Below the pieces are notes generated by a model, which saw nothing but the letters and a program-made list of their open reading frames with translations, was not told the DNA's origin and ran no database searches. A program made the position numbers and the translations under genes. This document shows positions 32,745-42,557 of a DNA stretch of 64,000 bases, piece after piece. The DNA lies in NCBI GenBank assembly GCA_039978075.1, contig JBDWCA010000003.1, positions 124,001 to 188,000 of the forward strand, read 5' to 3'. Numbering within the stretch: the first letter of the stretch is position 1; each line of letters starts with the position of its first letter. This DNA comes from Anderseniella sp039978075. Lineage in GTDB: Bacteria > Pseudomonadota > Alphaproteobacteria > Rhizobiales > Aestuariivirgaceae.

Positions 32745-33767
32745 TTAGCGCACAGGCGGTGCGTACTGAATGCCGCCCTTGCTCCACAGCGCGTTTACGC
32801 CACGGCTGATCTTCAGGTTGGTGTCAGGACCAACATTGCGATCAAACATTTCACCGTAGTTGCCAACTGCCTTGACTGCATTTGCAGCCCAGTTGTTCTC
32901 AAGACCGATTGCCTTGCCGAAGTCGCCTTCGACACCCAGCAGACGACGGATGCCCGGGTCTGTAGAATTAGCGACCATGTCATCTGCATTAGCAGCAGTC
33001 ACACCGGCTTCCTCAGCGTTGAGCAGTGCAAAATAGGTCCACTTAACAACGTTGAACCAGGCATCGTCGCCCTGACGGACAACCGGGCCCAGCGGCTCTT
33101 TGGAAATGATTTCTGGAAGAACCACGTTTTCGTCAGGATTCTTCAGCTTGAGGCGTTCAGCATACAGGCCGGACTGGTCAGTCGTGAACACGTCGCAACG
33201 ACCGGAATCGTATGCAGCGATAACTTCATCAGCCTTTTCGAAAGCAACAACTTCGTACTTCATGTTGTTGGCACGGAAATAGTCGGCCAGATTGAGTTCG
33301 GTGGTGGTACCGGTCTGTGTGCAAACCGATGCGCCGTCGAGCTTCAGTGCGCTGTCGACACCAAGCGACTTCTTAACCAGGAAGCCCTGGCCATCGTAGT
33401 AAGTCACACCAGCGAACACCAGGCCAAGTGATGTATCACGACCCATGGTCCATGTGGTGTTGCGCGACAGAATGTCGATTTCACCAGACTGCAGAGCTGT
33501 AAAACGCTCTTTGGCTGACAACGGCGTGAATTTCACTTTCTGGCCGTCGCCGAATACCGCACCGGCAACTGCGCGGCAGAAGTCAACGTCAAGGCCGGTC
33601 CAGTTGTTCTTGTCATCCGGGTTTGAGAAGCCGATCAGGCCCTGGCTCACACCACACTGAATGAAACCCTTGGACTTGACGTCATCAAGAGTGCCTGCTG
33701 AAGCAGCTGAAATGCCGGCCAGCGATACAGCTGTACCGAGAGCAAGCGAAAGCAACGTACGTTTCAT
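32745..33767 (-). CDS. aapJ: General L-amino acid ABC transporter substrate-binding protein AapJ
   Basis: The 340-residue protein has a signal peptide (cleavage about residue 24, after SAASAG). It has the family 3 solute-binding fold (VKSKGFIQCGVSQGLIGFS, LDVDFCRAVAGAVFGDGQKVKF, RFTALQSGEIDILSRNTTWT). It binds a broad range of L-amino acids in the periplasm. It is the first gene of the operon; a dyad at 33803-33819 lies in the leader region, and metC is divergent. Confidence 0.92.
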   Translation of the reverse strand: MKRTLLSLALGTAVSLAGISAASAGTLDDVKSKGFIQCGVSQGLIGFSNPDDKNNWTGLDVDFCRAVAGAVFGDGQKVKFTPLSAKERFTALQSGEIDILSRNTTWTMGRDTSLGLVFAGVTYYDGQGFLVKKSLGVDSALKLDGASVCTQTGTTTELNLADYFRANNMKYEVVAFEKADEVIAAYDSGRCDVFTTDQSGLYAERLKLKNPDENVVLPEIISKEPLGPVVRQGDDAWFNVVKWTYFALLNAEEAGVTAANADDMVANSTDPGIRRLLGVEGDFGKAIGLENNWAANAVKAVGNYGEMFDRNVGPDTNLKISRGVNALWSKGGIQYAPPVR

Positions 33768-33802
33768 TTGTATTTCCTTTGATCATTTGAGATTGGGCCA
33801 TT

Positions 33803-33819
33803 GCTCTTGCAACAAGAGC
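33803..33819. promoter_or_regulatory. Dyad upstream of aapJ
   Basis: GCTCTT (33803-33808) and AAGAGC (33814-33819) form a 6-base stem with a 5-base centre in the region between aapJ and metC. It could be an operator or the first part of the aapJ leader. The gap 33768-34057 shows nothing else clear. Confidence 0.4.
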
Positions 33820-34057
33820 GAAAACGCAACGCGGCAATATATCTTACCTGCCGTGTTACTTGGTTCCGGTTCAGCAATAGCCACCGTCCATGAGTATTTC
33901 AATTTTTACTCCCTGAGTACGCGCCTATTAAGCGAGCACGACAGGTATCCTGCCCAAATTCCAACCACCGTCAAGCTGTTCAACAAAAAAATTCTTCTCA
34001 AAGCTGACAGAAACGGTAAACAGGGTTGATCCATTTCAGTCTGTGAAAGCCCATCCC

Positions 34058-35233
34058 ATGAAAAGCTCAAAGGGTGCCTCGCACCAACCTGCAACCGATC
34101 TCGTTACCGCGGGTCGGCAGTACTCCGAACATGGCATTGTCAGCCCCGGCGTGTACCACGCCTCCACGATCCTGTATCCGAACACTGATGCATTGCGCGC
34201 CCTTAACCAGCCCTACACCTACGGGCGCAAGGGAACCCCTACGTCGCGCGCACTGGAAGAAACCATTGCACAGCTCGAAGGGGGTCATGCCTGCAGGCTG
34301 ACCCCGTCGGGACTGGCGGCGGTATCAACAGTCATGATGACATTTCTGGATACCGGCGATCACGTGCTGGTAACTGACAGCGCGTATCGGCCTACCCGCA
34401 GCCTGTGTAACGGGCTGCTGGAACGCATGGGCATAGAGACAACTTTTTACGATCCCCTGATCGGATCCGGCATCGCCGACCTGATGAAACCCAATACCAG
34501 GCTGGTGATGACAGAATGTCCGGGCTCGCAGACATTTGAGATGCAGGACATACCGGCAATCACCAAGGCGGCGCATGCTCATGGTGCCCTGGTAGCCATT
34601 GATAACACCTGGTCCGGCGGGCACTATTTCAAGGCGTTTGAACATGGTTGCGACATCTCTTTCCAGGCTGCCACCAAATATCTGGTGGGTCATTCGGATT
34701 GCATGATGGGATGTATTACAGTCGCCGAAGAACACTGGGACCGTTTCAAGTCCACCTATGAGCAGATGGGATTGTGTGCCGGGCCGGACGACATGTACCT
34801 GACGCTGCGTGGTATCAGGACACTGGATGTGCGCCTGGAGCGGCACATGCAATCGGCGCTTGATGTTGCCGAGTGGCTAAGTACACGCGATGAAGTGGCG
34901 GAGGTTCTGCATCCCGGCCTGCCGGGTGCTGCCGGCCATGACATCTGGAAGCGTGACTTTACCGGCTCATCGGGCCTGTTCGGAGTGGTGCTGAAGACCA
35001 CCAACCAGCGAGCCGTTGACACCTTTCTCAACACGTTGACGTTGTATGGCATGGGCTATTCGTGGGGCGGATTTGAGAGCCTTGTAATTCCGTGTGACGT
35101 CACCAGTTATAGAACAGCAACAACGTGGGATCGTGAAGGCCATCTGTTGCGTCTGCACATTGGGCTTGAGGACGTTAGAGATCTCAAAAAGGACCTGGAG
35201 AACGGTTTCAAGGCCATGGCAGCACTGGACTAA
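34058..35233 (+). CDS. metC: Cystathionine beta-lyase
   Basis: With ATG 34058 (GTG 34043 is an alternative) the 391-residue protein is a Cys/Met metabolism PLP enzyme. It shows YTYGRKGTPTSRALEETIAQLEGG, then the pyridoxal Lys in SFQAATKYLVGHSD (about residue 207), and a C-terminal SWGGFESLVIPCD typical of MetC. It converts cystathionine to homocysteine, pyruvate and ammonia. It is divergent from aapJ. Confidence 0.88.
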   Translation: MKSSKGASHQPATDLVTAGRQYSEHGIVSPGVYHASTILYPNTDALRALNQPYTYGRKGTPTSRALEETIAQLEGGHACRLTPSGLAAVSTVMMTFLDTGDHVLVTDSAYRPTRSLCNGLLERMGIETTFYDPLIGSGIADLMKPNTRLVMTECPGSQTFEMQDIPAITKAAHAHGALVAIDNTWSGGHYFKAFEHGCDISFQAATKYLVGHSDCMMGCITVAEEHWDRFKSTYEQMGLCAGPDDMYLTLRGIRTLDVRLERHMQSALDVAEWLSTRDEVAEVLHPGLPGAAGHDIWKRDFTGSSGLFGVVLKTTNQRAVDTFLNTLTLYGMGYSWGGFESLVIPCDVTSYRTATTWDREGHLLRLHIGLEDVRDLKKDLENGFKAMAALD

Positions 35234-35287
35234 CTTCAAAGCCATACCGATGCAGCATTGCCTGCACGTCATTTAACGGAGTTTCCC

Positions 35288-35818
35288 ATGACCTTGTTCA
35301 AATCCCTCATGGCCGCGAGCATTTCGGTCTTGTTGATGACATCCGCTGCCGTCAGCCCGGCAACCGCAGATGAAGACGATCCTGAATTGATATTCAAGAA
35401 GTCGACCGTTTTCCGATTGTTGTCACCCAACGCAAAGCTGGCTGTCTACGCGCTGGACGATCCGCTTATTGAAGGTGTCGCCTGTCACTTCACCCTGCCG
35501 GAAATCGGCGGCTGGAAAGGCTGGGCCGGATTTGCGGAGGAACGTTCGGAAGTGTCGCTTGCCTGTCGTCAGGTCGGCCCGGTGAGCTTCAAGGAAAAAT
35601 TTGAGCAGGGAGACGAAGTGTACAAACAACGCCGGTCGCTGTTTTTCAAGAAACTGCAGATCGTGCGCGGCTGCGATCCTGTGCGCAACACATTGGTCTA
35701 CCTGGTGTACTCGGACCGCATCATTGAAGGCAGCCCGCAAAATTCCACTTCGACTGTGCCGATTATGCCATGGGGCAATTCTCCGGCGCCGAAATGTGGC
35801 GAGTACATGGAAAAGTGA
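35288..35818 (+). CDS. creA: CreA family protein
   Basis: The ATG follows CGGAGTTTCCC. The 176-residue protein has a signal peptide (SISVLLMTSAAVSPATA). The mature domain begins EDDPELIFKKSTVFRLLSP and includes DDPLIEGVACHFT, then VYLVYSDRIIEGSPQNSTSTV, all typical of CreA. Four cysteines probably form disulfides in the periplasm. The function is unknown. Its stop overlaps the oxidoreductase start (GTGA). Confidence 0.87.
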   Translation: MTLFKSLMAASISVLLMTSAAVSPATADEDDPELIFKKSTVFRLLSPNAKLAVYALDDPLIEGVACHFTLPEIGGWKGWAGFAEERSEVSLACRQVGPVSFKEKFEQGDEVYKQRRSLFFKKLQIVRGCDPVRNTLVYLVYSDRIIEGSPQNSTSTVPIMPWGNSPAPKCGEYMEK

Positions 35819-36810
35819 GCGCCGGCTCTTCTATACGGGTGTGGAGCTACACAAGAGCTGGTGCAGCCCGTGATGTGATGCAGTTGGAGCGCATGCCAGC
35901 ACCTGAGCCTGCGGCAGGTGAAGTCCTCGTCGACACCAAAGTGTCGGCCGTCAATCCAACTGACATCAAACGGCGAACCACAGGCCGTGAGCTTGGCAGG
36001 TTTGAGCGCATCATACCCAATAATGACGGCGCGGGGATTATCGTAGCCGTTGGAGAGGGTGTATCGGGGGACAGAATTGGGGAACATGTCTGGCTGTTCG
36101 CGGCGCAGGCCGGCAGATCACACGGTACGGCAAGCAGCAAGCTGGCAATCTCTTCACCCCTGGCCATCGAGTTACCCAAATCGGCTAGCTTTGCAGACGG
36201 TGCCTGCATTGGTGTACCTGCGGTAACCGCATGGCATGGAGTACTTGGGGATGGATCGGTGGCAGGTAAAACCGTTCTGGTGACCGGTGCCGGCGGGCGG
36301 GTCGGCCGCTATGGCGTACAGATTGCGAAAGCAGCGGGGGCAAAAGTTATCGCGCTGTCACGACCGGCAAAATCTGAAGATTTGGCAAGGTTGGGCGCGA
36401 GCACAATAGTTGACTACACCACGCCGGGTCTGGCCGACAGGCTGCAGGCAGCGGCGCCCGACGGCATTGACCGGGTTTGTGATGCCACCCTTGCCCTGAC
36501 ACTGGAACACGGTTTGTCCGTGTTAAACCCGCGCTCGGTGATCGCGGCCTATGCCTCCGACCTGAACCCGGCTCCAGCTCTGCCTTTCGGCCAGTTGCTG
36601 TATGCCAATATCGCACTAAAACCATTTTCAATCTTCGCGCTCAGCGACAACCAGCGGGCTGCGGCCCTGACTGGCGTCAGCGAGTTGCTCAGCGCTGGCA
36701 AACTGCGTCATCATGTAGGAGCGCGGTTTGAGTTTGACCACATGGTCGAAGCTCATGAGGCAATTGAAACCGGCCAGGTCGATGGAGCCTGCCTGGTAGC
36801 TGTGAAATGA
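35815..36810 (+). CDS. NADPH:quinone oxidoreductase-like zinc-independent MDR protein
   Basis: GTG 35815 overlaps the creA stop (GTGA), a common coupling signal, and gives 331 residues. ATGs at 35770 and 35794 are inside creA. The protein has the medium-chain dehydrogenase fold: catalytic domain start (MPAPEPAAGEVLVDTKVSAVNPTD), nucleotide-binding VLVTGAGGRVGRYGVQIAK, and a C-terminal DHMVEAHEAIETGQVDGACL. No zinc cysteines are present. It likely reduces quinones or enones with NADPH. Confidence 0.82.
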   Translation: MSAGSSIRVWSYTRAGAARDVMQLERMPAPEPAAGEVLVDTKVSAVNPTDIKRRTTGRELGRFERIIPNNDGAGIIVAVGEGVSGDRIGEHVWLFAAQAGRSHGTASSKLAISSPLAIELPKSASFADGACIGVPAVTAWHGVLGDGSVAGKTVLVTGAGGRVGRYGVQIAKAAGAKVIALSRPAKSEDLARLGASTIVDYTTPGLADRLQAAAPDGIDRVCDATLALTLEHGLSVLNPRSVIAAYASDLNPAPALPFGQLLYANIALKPFSIFALSDNQRAAALTGVSELLSAGKLRHHVGARFEFDHMVEAHEAIETGQVDGACLVAVK

Positions 36811-36949
36811 GCAGCACTGCGGTTGGCGCAGTGAAGCCGTGCGTGGATCAGGGTTGCCGATCGTCAGGTTTTGAGTTTTCCTGACACGACCTTGCGCCTC
36901 GAAGTTTCCAACCGGGCAACAACAGCGCGGAACCACACGGGTTGAGCAT

Positions 36950-37840
36950 ATGGTCAGATCGCAAGCCGTCGCTGTTGCGCTGGTAATGACAATCGGGGTT
37001 TTGTGGGGTCTGAACTGGCCGGCCGTCAAATTCATACTCGGGTCCATCCCGCCGTGGACATTCCGTGCTCTCGCGTTCACGCTGGGTGCACTACTGCTGG
37101 CAATCATTGCACAGCGCGCAGGTGAAGACCTTCGTGTTGAAAGGCGGGAACGCAACCCCATGGTAGCAGCCAGCCTTTTGACGGTCTTCGGATTCAATGT
37201 CTTCACCGCATTCGGTCAGTTGCTGACCGAAACATCGAAAGCGGCCATCATCGCATTCACCATGCCAATGTGGGCTGCCTTGTTTGCCGTGATTTTTCTC
37301 GGCGAGAAGTTTGGCCTTAACCGTCTTGCGTCACTGCTGTTGGGAATGGCCGGACTGGCAACGTTGCTTGCCGCGGATGCAAGCTCATTCATCGATCACC
37401 CGGCAGGCTTCCTTTTCATGCTGGGTGCAGCCGTGTCATGGGCCGGCGGCACTGTGTTACTCAAGGCGCGGGACTGGACGATCGCGCCTCTGGCGCGCTC
37501 TGCCTGGTTGGTCGGGGTTTCAGCCATACCCGCCTGGGCAGGTGCCTTGCTGTTTGAACAACCCTGGGCGCTTAGTTTCCCGAGTGCTTCTGTTCTAGCG
37601 GTGTTTGCGTTTCATGTCGTTGGCCCGGTTGCGTTATGTTATGCGGCCTGGGTCATTCTGGTTTCCCGATTGCCTGCTTCGACAGCAGCGATCGGCACCC
37701 TGCTCATACCGGTGGTGGGGGTGCTCTCGTCCAACCTGCTACTCGGCGATGTACTGACACTGGACAAGATCATCGCCCTTGGCTTGATTGTGTCCTCGGT
37801 TGCATTAACCTTCATTCAGCCAAGACAGTCGCCACGGTGA
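36950..37840 (+). CDS. EamA family (DMT) transporter
   Basis: The 296-residue protein has ten membrane helices in two EamA repeats. It begins with VMTIGVLWGLNWPAVKFIL and has the second repeat start FLFMLGAAVSWAGGTVLLKA. Members export amino acids, nucleotides or other metabolites; the substrate is not visible. It shares its 3' end with the next gene's frame. Confidence 0.85.
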   Translation: MVRSQAVAVALVMTIGVLWGLNWPAVKFILGSIPPWTFRALAFTLGALLLAIIAQRAGEDLRVERRERNPMVAASLLTVFGFNVFTAFGQLLTETSKAAIIAFTMPMWAALFAVIFLGEKFGLNRLASLLLGMAGLATLLAADASSFIDHPAGFLFMLGAAVSWAGGTVLLKARDWTIAPLARSAWLVGVSAIPAWAGALLFEQPWALSFPSASVLAVFAFHVVGPVALCYAAWVILVSRLPASTAAIGTLLIPVVGVLSSNLLLGDVLTLDKIIALGLIVSSVALTFIQPRQSPR

Positions 37841-37887
37841 CGAAATCGACCGCAACGGGCTCAGCAAATGGAAGGCTTGTGAAACGA

Positions 37888-38334
37888 ATGGGTAAGCTGA
37901 CAATAGTCTGTAGCGTCTTGTCTGTGCTGGCACTCACCAACCCCGGACAGAAGGCCCAAGCTCAAAACAAACCGCAGGTACACTGCCCCCATTCGCAACT
38001 GGAATGGCTTGAGACCAAACTGTTTATGGGATTGAGCAAAAGCGGCAATGGCGCAGTTTCAAAACATGAGTGGGACAAATTTGTTGCTGAGAACTTTGTA
38101 TCCCGCTTCCCCAACGGCTTCACCATTGTTGAAACAACCGGGTACTGGCGCGACAAAAACACCAAGGCTACTGTCTATGAAAGCGGCAAACAGGTTGTCA
38201 TTCTGCATGAAGCAACCCCGGGCAATGAGGTGACCATCAACGAGATCGCCGAAAATTATCGCTCCCGGTTCGATCAGCAGTCCGTGTTGATTTCCAGCAG
38301 CAAGGCGAATGTGCGGTTTTGTGAGGAGCCCTGA
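37888..38334 (+). CDS. DUF3574 domain-containing exported protein
   Basis: ATG 37888 follows GGAAGG, while an earlier GTG at 37837 overlaps the eamA stop. The 148-residue protein has a signal peptide (LTIVCSVLSVLALTNPGQKAQA). The DUF3574-type body follows: WLETKLFMGLSKSGNG, WDKFVAENFVSRFPNGFTIVETTGYWRD and SRFDQQSVLISSSKANVRFC. Its function is unknown. Confidence 0.8.
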   Translation: MGKLTIVCSVLSVLALTNPGQKAQAQNKPQVHCPHSQLEWLETKLFMGLSKSGNGAVSKHEWDKFVAENFVSRFPNGFTIVETTGYWRDKNTKATVYESGKQVVILHEATPGNEVTINEIAENYRSRFDQQSVLISSSKANVRFCEEP

Positions 38335-38362
38335 AACCGGCCATGCTGCCCAGGGACAAAAC

Positions 38363-38392
38363 CTGCGATCAGGCTTCAACACCTGATCGCAG
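38363..38392 (-). terminator. Strong terminator of the polyamine operon
   Basis: CTGCGATCAGG (38363-38373) and CCTGATCGCAG (38382-38392) form a perfect 11-base stem with an 8-base loop. On the minus strand it lies just after the stop of the binding-protein gene and is followed by GTTTTGT. It can also receive transcripts of the convergent DUF3574 gene, although that side has no T run. Confidence 0.8.
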
Positions 38393-38405
38393 AAAAACGC
38401 TGACC

Positions 38406-39446
38406 TTACTTGGTCAGCTCAGTCCAGATCGCCGTGTAAAGCTCGGTTGCTTCCGGCGAGCATGTCTCTGCAACAAAGCCAGCTTTGGTCAAATCCGCTG
38501 GCACATTTACTTCCGGCGCGGTTTTCATATCTTCGGGCATGAATTCCTGAGAACCGGCAATGCCGTTGGCATACCGGGCAAACTCGGAAATCAGGGCGGC
38601 GTTTTCAGGCTTCATGATGAAGTTCTGGAATGCCTTGGCATTGTCGACGTTCTTGGCATCCTTCAGTACGGCCACGTTGTCGGTCCAGATCGGATAACCT
38701 TCCTTGGGATAGCCGTAGACAATGTCCTTGTTCTGCAGGCGTGCCCGGAAAGATGCACCGTTCCAGTACACACCGGCGGAAATGTCGCCCTTGGCATATT
38801 TCTCGACCGTGCCGTAATCAAGCGACAACCAGTCCGGCTTGGCCGCCACCAGCGTATCGCGAACCTTCTTCAAAACCGTCTTGTCGGTGGTGCACGGCTC
38901 ACCGCCCACATAGGTGATCGCCAGCGACATGACATCGTTCATTTCAGGCACGACATTGATCTTGCCCTTCAGTTCAGCCGGCGGGTTGAACACAATGGCA
39001 GAAGTGTTCACATCGCCCTTGTAGACAGAGGTGTTGACCGTGATGCCGACAGTTCCCCACTGCCATGGCACGGTGTATTTGCGGCCTGGATCAAATACCG
39101 GATTGTTCCATTGCTCGGCCATGTTCTTGAAGTTTTCCATGCCGCCCGGATTAGTTTCCATCAGGAGGTTTTCAGCAATCCAGATCGGAATATAGGTGCC
39201 CGACGGCACTACAATGTCATAACCGTGACCGCCGGCGCGGATCTTTGCCAGGGCGGTATCGTTTGAATCATAATCTGTAACGGTAACCTTGACGTCGAAT
39301 TCCTTTTCGAACTTCTCGACCAGCTTGGGGTTGGTGTAATTGCCCCAGTTGAAAATGTTCAACTCGCCGGCTGCCATCGCGGCTGATGCTGAACATCCCA
39401 CCGTTATGGCGGCGGCGGCCATCATTGCTGTAATCTTGTATTTCAT
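38406..39446 (-). CDS. Polyamine-type ABC transporter substrate-binding protein (PotF/PotD-like)
   Basis: The 346-residue protein has a signal peptide and the family 1 polyamine-binding fold (ELNIFNWGNYTNPKLVEKFEKEFDVKV, then YDIVVPSGTYIPIWIAENLLM, VPWQWGTVGITVN, AGVYWNGASFRARLQNK). The likely ligand is spermidine or putrescine, by family. It is the last gene of a minus-strand operon with the permeases and ATPase and ends at the strong hairpin. Confidence 0.88.
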   Translation of the reverse strand: MKYKITAMMAAAAITVGCSASAAMAAGELNIFNWGNYTNPKLVEKFEKEFDVKVTVTDYDSNDTALAKIRAGGHGYDIVVPSGTYIPIWIAENLLMETNPGGMENFKNMAEQWNNPVFDPGRKYTVPWQWGTVGITVNTSVYKGDVNTSAIVFNPPAELKGKINVVPEMNDVMSLAITYVGGEPCTTDKTVLKKVRDTLVAAKPDWLSLDYGTVEKYAKGDISAGVYWNGASFRARLQNKDIVYGYPKEGYPIWTDNVAVLKDAKNVDNAKAFQNFIMKPENAALISEFARYANGIAGSQEFMPEDMKTAPEVNVPADLTKAGFVAETCSPEATELYTAIWTELTK

Positions 39447-39492
39447 CTCCCAAACTCCTTGCTTGTTAAACTTGTGGGGGCAAGCCCCTTAC

Positions 39493-40314
39493 TCACGACG
39501 AACTGCTGCCCTTTCGGTTCAGCAGGAAGAACACTGTGACAACTGCCACCGAGATGGCCAGAAACACAGTGGATATGGCGTTGATTTCAGGCGTAATGAT
39601 GCGGCGTAGCTGGCCCAGCATGTAGGTCGGCAGCGTATCCTGCCCGCCTGACTTTACAAATTCGGTGATCACGACATCATCCAGCGAAATGACGAAGGCC
39701 AGCATGGCTCCGGCCAGTATGCCCGGCGCCATCAATGGCAAGGTAACATGCCGGAAGGTCTGCCAGGGGTTGGCATAAAGATCCGCTGCAGCGCGCTCCA
39801 GCGAGAGGTCCATGTTTTCCAGCCGCGCCCGGATCGGCAGATAGGCAAACGGAATGCAAAACGCAGTGTGCGCGATGATCAGATAGGCCAGGCCCTGATA
39901 CCCGGTGTAGACCTTGATCATGGCGAAGAAGATCAGCAGAGCCACAGCGGTGACAATTTCCGGCACCATGAGAGGCTGGTTGATGGCTGCGTAGATTGCC
40001 GTGATGCCGCGATAAGGTTCGGTACGCGTAGTGGCAAGGGCAGCCAGTGTGGCGCATAAGGTGGCCAGGAAAGCAGCCGAAGCAGCAATTTTGAGTGACG
40101 TGATGGAGGCATCCACCACGCGTTCGTTCTGCCAGGCCGCTTCGTACCAGCGCCAGGAAAAGCCTTCCCAGATGGCAATCGAGGTTCCTGCATTGAAAGA
40201 GTAGAACACCAGGATGAGTATGGGCGTGTAAAGTAACACGAAGCAGCACAGGGCAATAAAGCCGAAGCCGGTCTGGCGTTTGATGGAAAACGGTTTTGCG
40301 GGCGCGTCAGCCAT
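39493..40314 (-). CDS. Polyamine-type ABC transporter permease (PotC/PotI-like)
   Basis: The 273-residue permease has six membrane helices, the first in GFIALCCFVLLYTPILILVFYSF. The EAA loop is ERAAADLYANPWQTFRHVTLPLMAPGILAGAM. It overlaps the upstream permease by 8 bases. It is the second channel subunit. Confidence 0.88.
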   Translation of the reverse strand: MADAPAKPFSIKRQTGFGFIALCCFVLLYTPILILVFYSFNAGTSIAIWEGFSWRWYEAAWQNERVVDASITSLKIAASAAFLATLCATLAALATTRTEPYRGITAIYAAINQPLMVPEIVTAVALLIFFAMIKVYTGYQGLAYLIIAHTAFCIPFAYLPIRARLENMDLSLERAAADLYANPWQTFRHVTLPLMAPGILAGAMLAFVISLDDVVITEFVKSGGQDTLPTYMLGQLRRIITPEINAISTVFLAISVAVVTVFFLLNRKGSSSS

Positions 40315-41263
40315 GTGACTTCACTCCCGACTTCGAGGCATTGCGCACATAAAACAGCAAGGCCACCATGACGATCACCAGCAGCGTTATGGACAAGGCG
40401 GCACCCAGCGGCCAGTTACGTCCCTGGCCGAACTGCAATTCGATCAGGTTACCCAGCATCATGTTCTTGCCACCACCCAGCACGCGTGGCGTTACATAGG
40501 CTCCCAGCGACGGAACGAACACCAGGATGGAGCCTGCAATAATACCCGGCTTGACCATCGGTACTATGATGCGGCGCAGCACACCCATGCGGGTCGCGTA
40601 CAGGTCGTAACCGGCCTCAACCAACCGGAAGTCGAGCCGCTCCATCGAGGCATACAGCGGCAGGACCATCAATGGCAGATAAACGTAGACCATACCGAGC
40701 ATGATGGCGAAGTCGGTGAACAACATCTGGATGGGGCTGGAAATTACCCCCAGACTCATCAGCAAGGTGTTGACGACACCTTCATTGCGGATCACTTCCA
40801 TGATTGCAAAAGTCCGGATCAGCAAGTTGGTCCAGAACGGTATTGTGATGAGAAACAGGAAAACCGGCCGCAGATTGGCAGGCCGTGTCGCGATGTAGTA
40901 GGCGGTGGGAAATCCGAGCAATAGGGCAAGTACGGTGGTGCCGAATGACAATCTCAACGAGCGCCAGAAAATCGACAAATGACCATCGGCAAAGCCTAGC
41001 GTGTCGTCGAAAATATCGCGTTTCAGGAAAACATTGAACCAGCCGTCAAGAGAAAAGCTCCAGACAATGCCGCCGTACGAGCCTTTTTGCAGGAACGAAT
41101 AAACCAGCATGATCAACAATGGTCCGAGCGCGGCAAAGAAAATCACCGTCAGTGCCGGGCTTGCCAGCATCCAGCGACTACGTATGTCGGCCTTGCGCGC
41201 CGCAACACCGGCATCTGCACCACTGGTGCTGGATTGCTGACTGGCTGGCACGGTGTCGGTCAT
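40307..41263 (-). CDS. Polyamine-type ABC transporter permease (PotB/PotH-like)
   Basis: The 318-residue permease has six helices. The first is in LTVIFFAALGPLLIMLVYSF, and the EAA loop is LVEAGYDLYATRMGVLRRIIVPMVKPGIIAG. It partners with the following permease. Its start is 7 bases after the ATPase gene end. Confidence 0.88.
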   Translation of the reverse strand: MTDTVPASQQSSTSGADAGVAARKADIRSRWMLASPALTVIFFAALGPLLIMLVYSFLQKGSYGGIVWSFSLDGWFNVFLKRDIFDDTLGFADGHLSIFWRSLRLSFGTTVLALLLGFPTAYYIATRPANLRPVFLFLITIPFWTNLLIRTFAIMEVIRNEGVVNTLLMSLGVISSPIQMLFTDFAIMLGMVYVYLPLMVLPLYASMERLDFRLVEAGYDLYATRMGVLRRIIVPMVKPGIIAGSILVFVPSLGAYVTPRVLGGGKNMMLGNLIELQFGQGRNWPLGAALSITLLVIVMVALLFYVRNASKSGVKSHG

Positions 41264-41270
41264 GGCAACG

Positions 41271-42383
41271 TCAATCTCTCAACACCTGCGTGGCACCTGC
41301 GTCGATGTCGATGCCGACCTTGTCACCCTCTTTGAACTCACCGGCTTGCCCCCGCGCATTTTGCATGCGCACCGTGAACATGCCGCCGGTCGTCAGTGCT
41401 ACATGATAGTGGGTGTCTGTGCCGAAATAGACAACTGTTTCCAGAGTGCCGGCCAGGACCGAAGACGCTTTGGGGGTTGTCAGCGAGGCGTGCTCTGGCC
41501 TCACAACAGCGGTTACCTTGCCGAGCGCCATATCGCCTTCCGGCAAACTGGCGGCAATCTGCTTGCCTGATGCCAGTTTAAGCGACGCCTTGCGGCTTGC
41601 GCTCTTTGCAATTGATACCAGTTCGGCATCCATGAAATTTGTTTCACCGATAAAGTCGGCCACGAAACGCCTGGATGGGCGGTCATAGATATCGCGGGGG
41701 CTGCCAACCTGCAAAACCTGGCCGGCACTCATGACCGCAATGCGGTCGGACATGGTCAGTGCCTCTTCCTGGTCATGGGTGACAAAAACGAAAGTAATGC
41801 CGGTTTCATGCTGCAAGCGCTTGAGTTCGATCTGCATTTCCTTGCGCAGTTTCAGATCCAGTGCGGAGAGCGGTTCGTCGAGCAACAGTACTTTTGGCTT
41901 CGGTGCCAGTGCCCGGGCGAGCGCAACGCGTTGCTGCTGTCCGCCGGAAATCTGGGCAGTGGAGCGATCACGCATGGCTTCCATCTTGACCAGTTTCAGC
42001 ATGGCGTCGACTTCGGCGTCTATTTCAGCGCCAGACTTGCCAAGCATTTTCAGGCCAAAGCCGATGTTTTCGGCAACACTCATATGGGGAAACAGGGCGT
42101 ATGACTGGAACACCGTGTTCACCGGGCGCTTGAACGGCGGCAGGTAGGAAATGTCGCTGCCTTCAAGATCAATGCGCCCGCTGGTCGGGTGATCGAAACC
42201 GGCAATCAGGCGCAGAAGAGTGGTCTTGCCGCACCCTGACGGACCCAGCAGGGTGAAGAACTCATTGCGCTGGATATCGATGGAAACACTGTCAAGCGCT
42301 GTCACACTGCCCGGCCCTGCCCCAAAAATCTTGGTGACCTGATGGGCTGAAATCGCCGGCATCGCGTCCAGGTTCCCGTGCAA
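41271..42383 (-). CDS. Polyamine-type ABC transporter ATP-binding protein (PotA/PotG-like)
   Basis: TTG 42383 lies 8 bases after GAGGAG and was chosen; GTG 42392 and ATG 42362 are alternatives. The 370-residue protein has Walker A (GPSGCGKTT), signature ISGGQQQRVALARAL, Walker B (VLLLDEPLSALD) and an H-loop (VTHDQEEA). A C-terminal TOBE regulatory domain follows (about residues 290-370). It is the first gene of the operon. Confidence 0.88.
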   Translation of the reverse strand: MHGNLDAMPAISAHQVTKIFGAGPGSVTALDSVSIDIQRNEFFTLLGPSGCGKTTLLRLIAGFDHPTSGRIDLEGSDISYLPPFKRPVNTVFQSYALFPHMSVAENIGFGLKMLGKSGAEIDAEVDAMLKLVKMEAMRDRSTAQISGGQQQRVALARALAPKPKVLLLDEPLSALDLKLRKEMQIELKRLQHETGITFVFVTHDQEEALTMSDRIAVMSAGQVLQVGSPRDIYDRPSRRFVADFIGETNFMDAELVSIAKSASRKASLKLASGKQIAASLPEGDMALGKVTAVVRPEHASLTTPKASSVLAGTLETVVYFGTDTHYHVALTTGGMFTVRMQNARGQAGEFKEGDKVGIDIDAGATQVLRD

Positions 42384-42557
42384 ACCGCCCACTCCTCACT
42401 GGCGCCGGACCAAATATGTCCGGAGCTGACATTCCCGTGACCGAAAGCCTAGTCCGAATTCACCTGCAATGCCAAGCCCATAGATTGTGCAGAACAGGAT
42501 CAATTATCGGGCAGGTTGAAACCGTCAGGATGAAGAGTTTGTTGCAACCATGTGAGT

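Noticed and set aside
38343..39266. Plus-strand ORF of 307 aa opposite the binding-protein gene
   Set aside because: It is a shadow of the polyamine binding-protein gene; no domain is seen.
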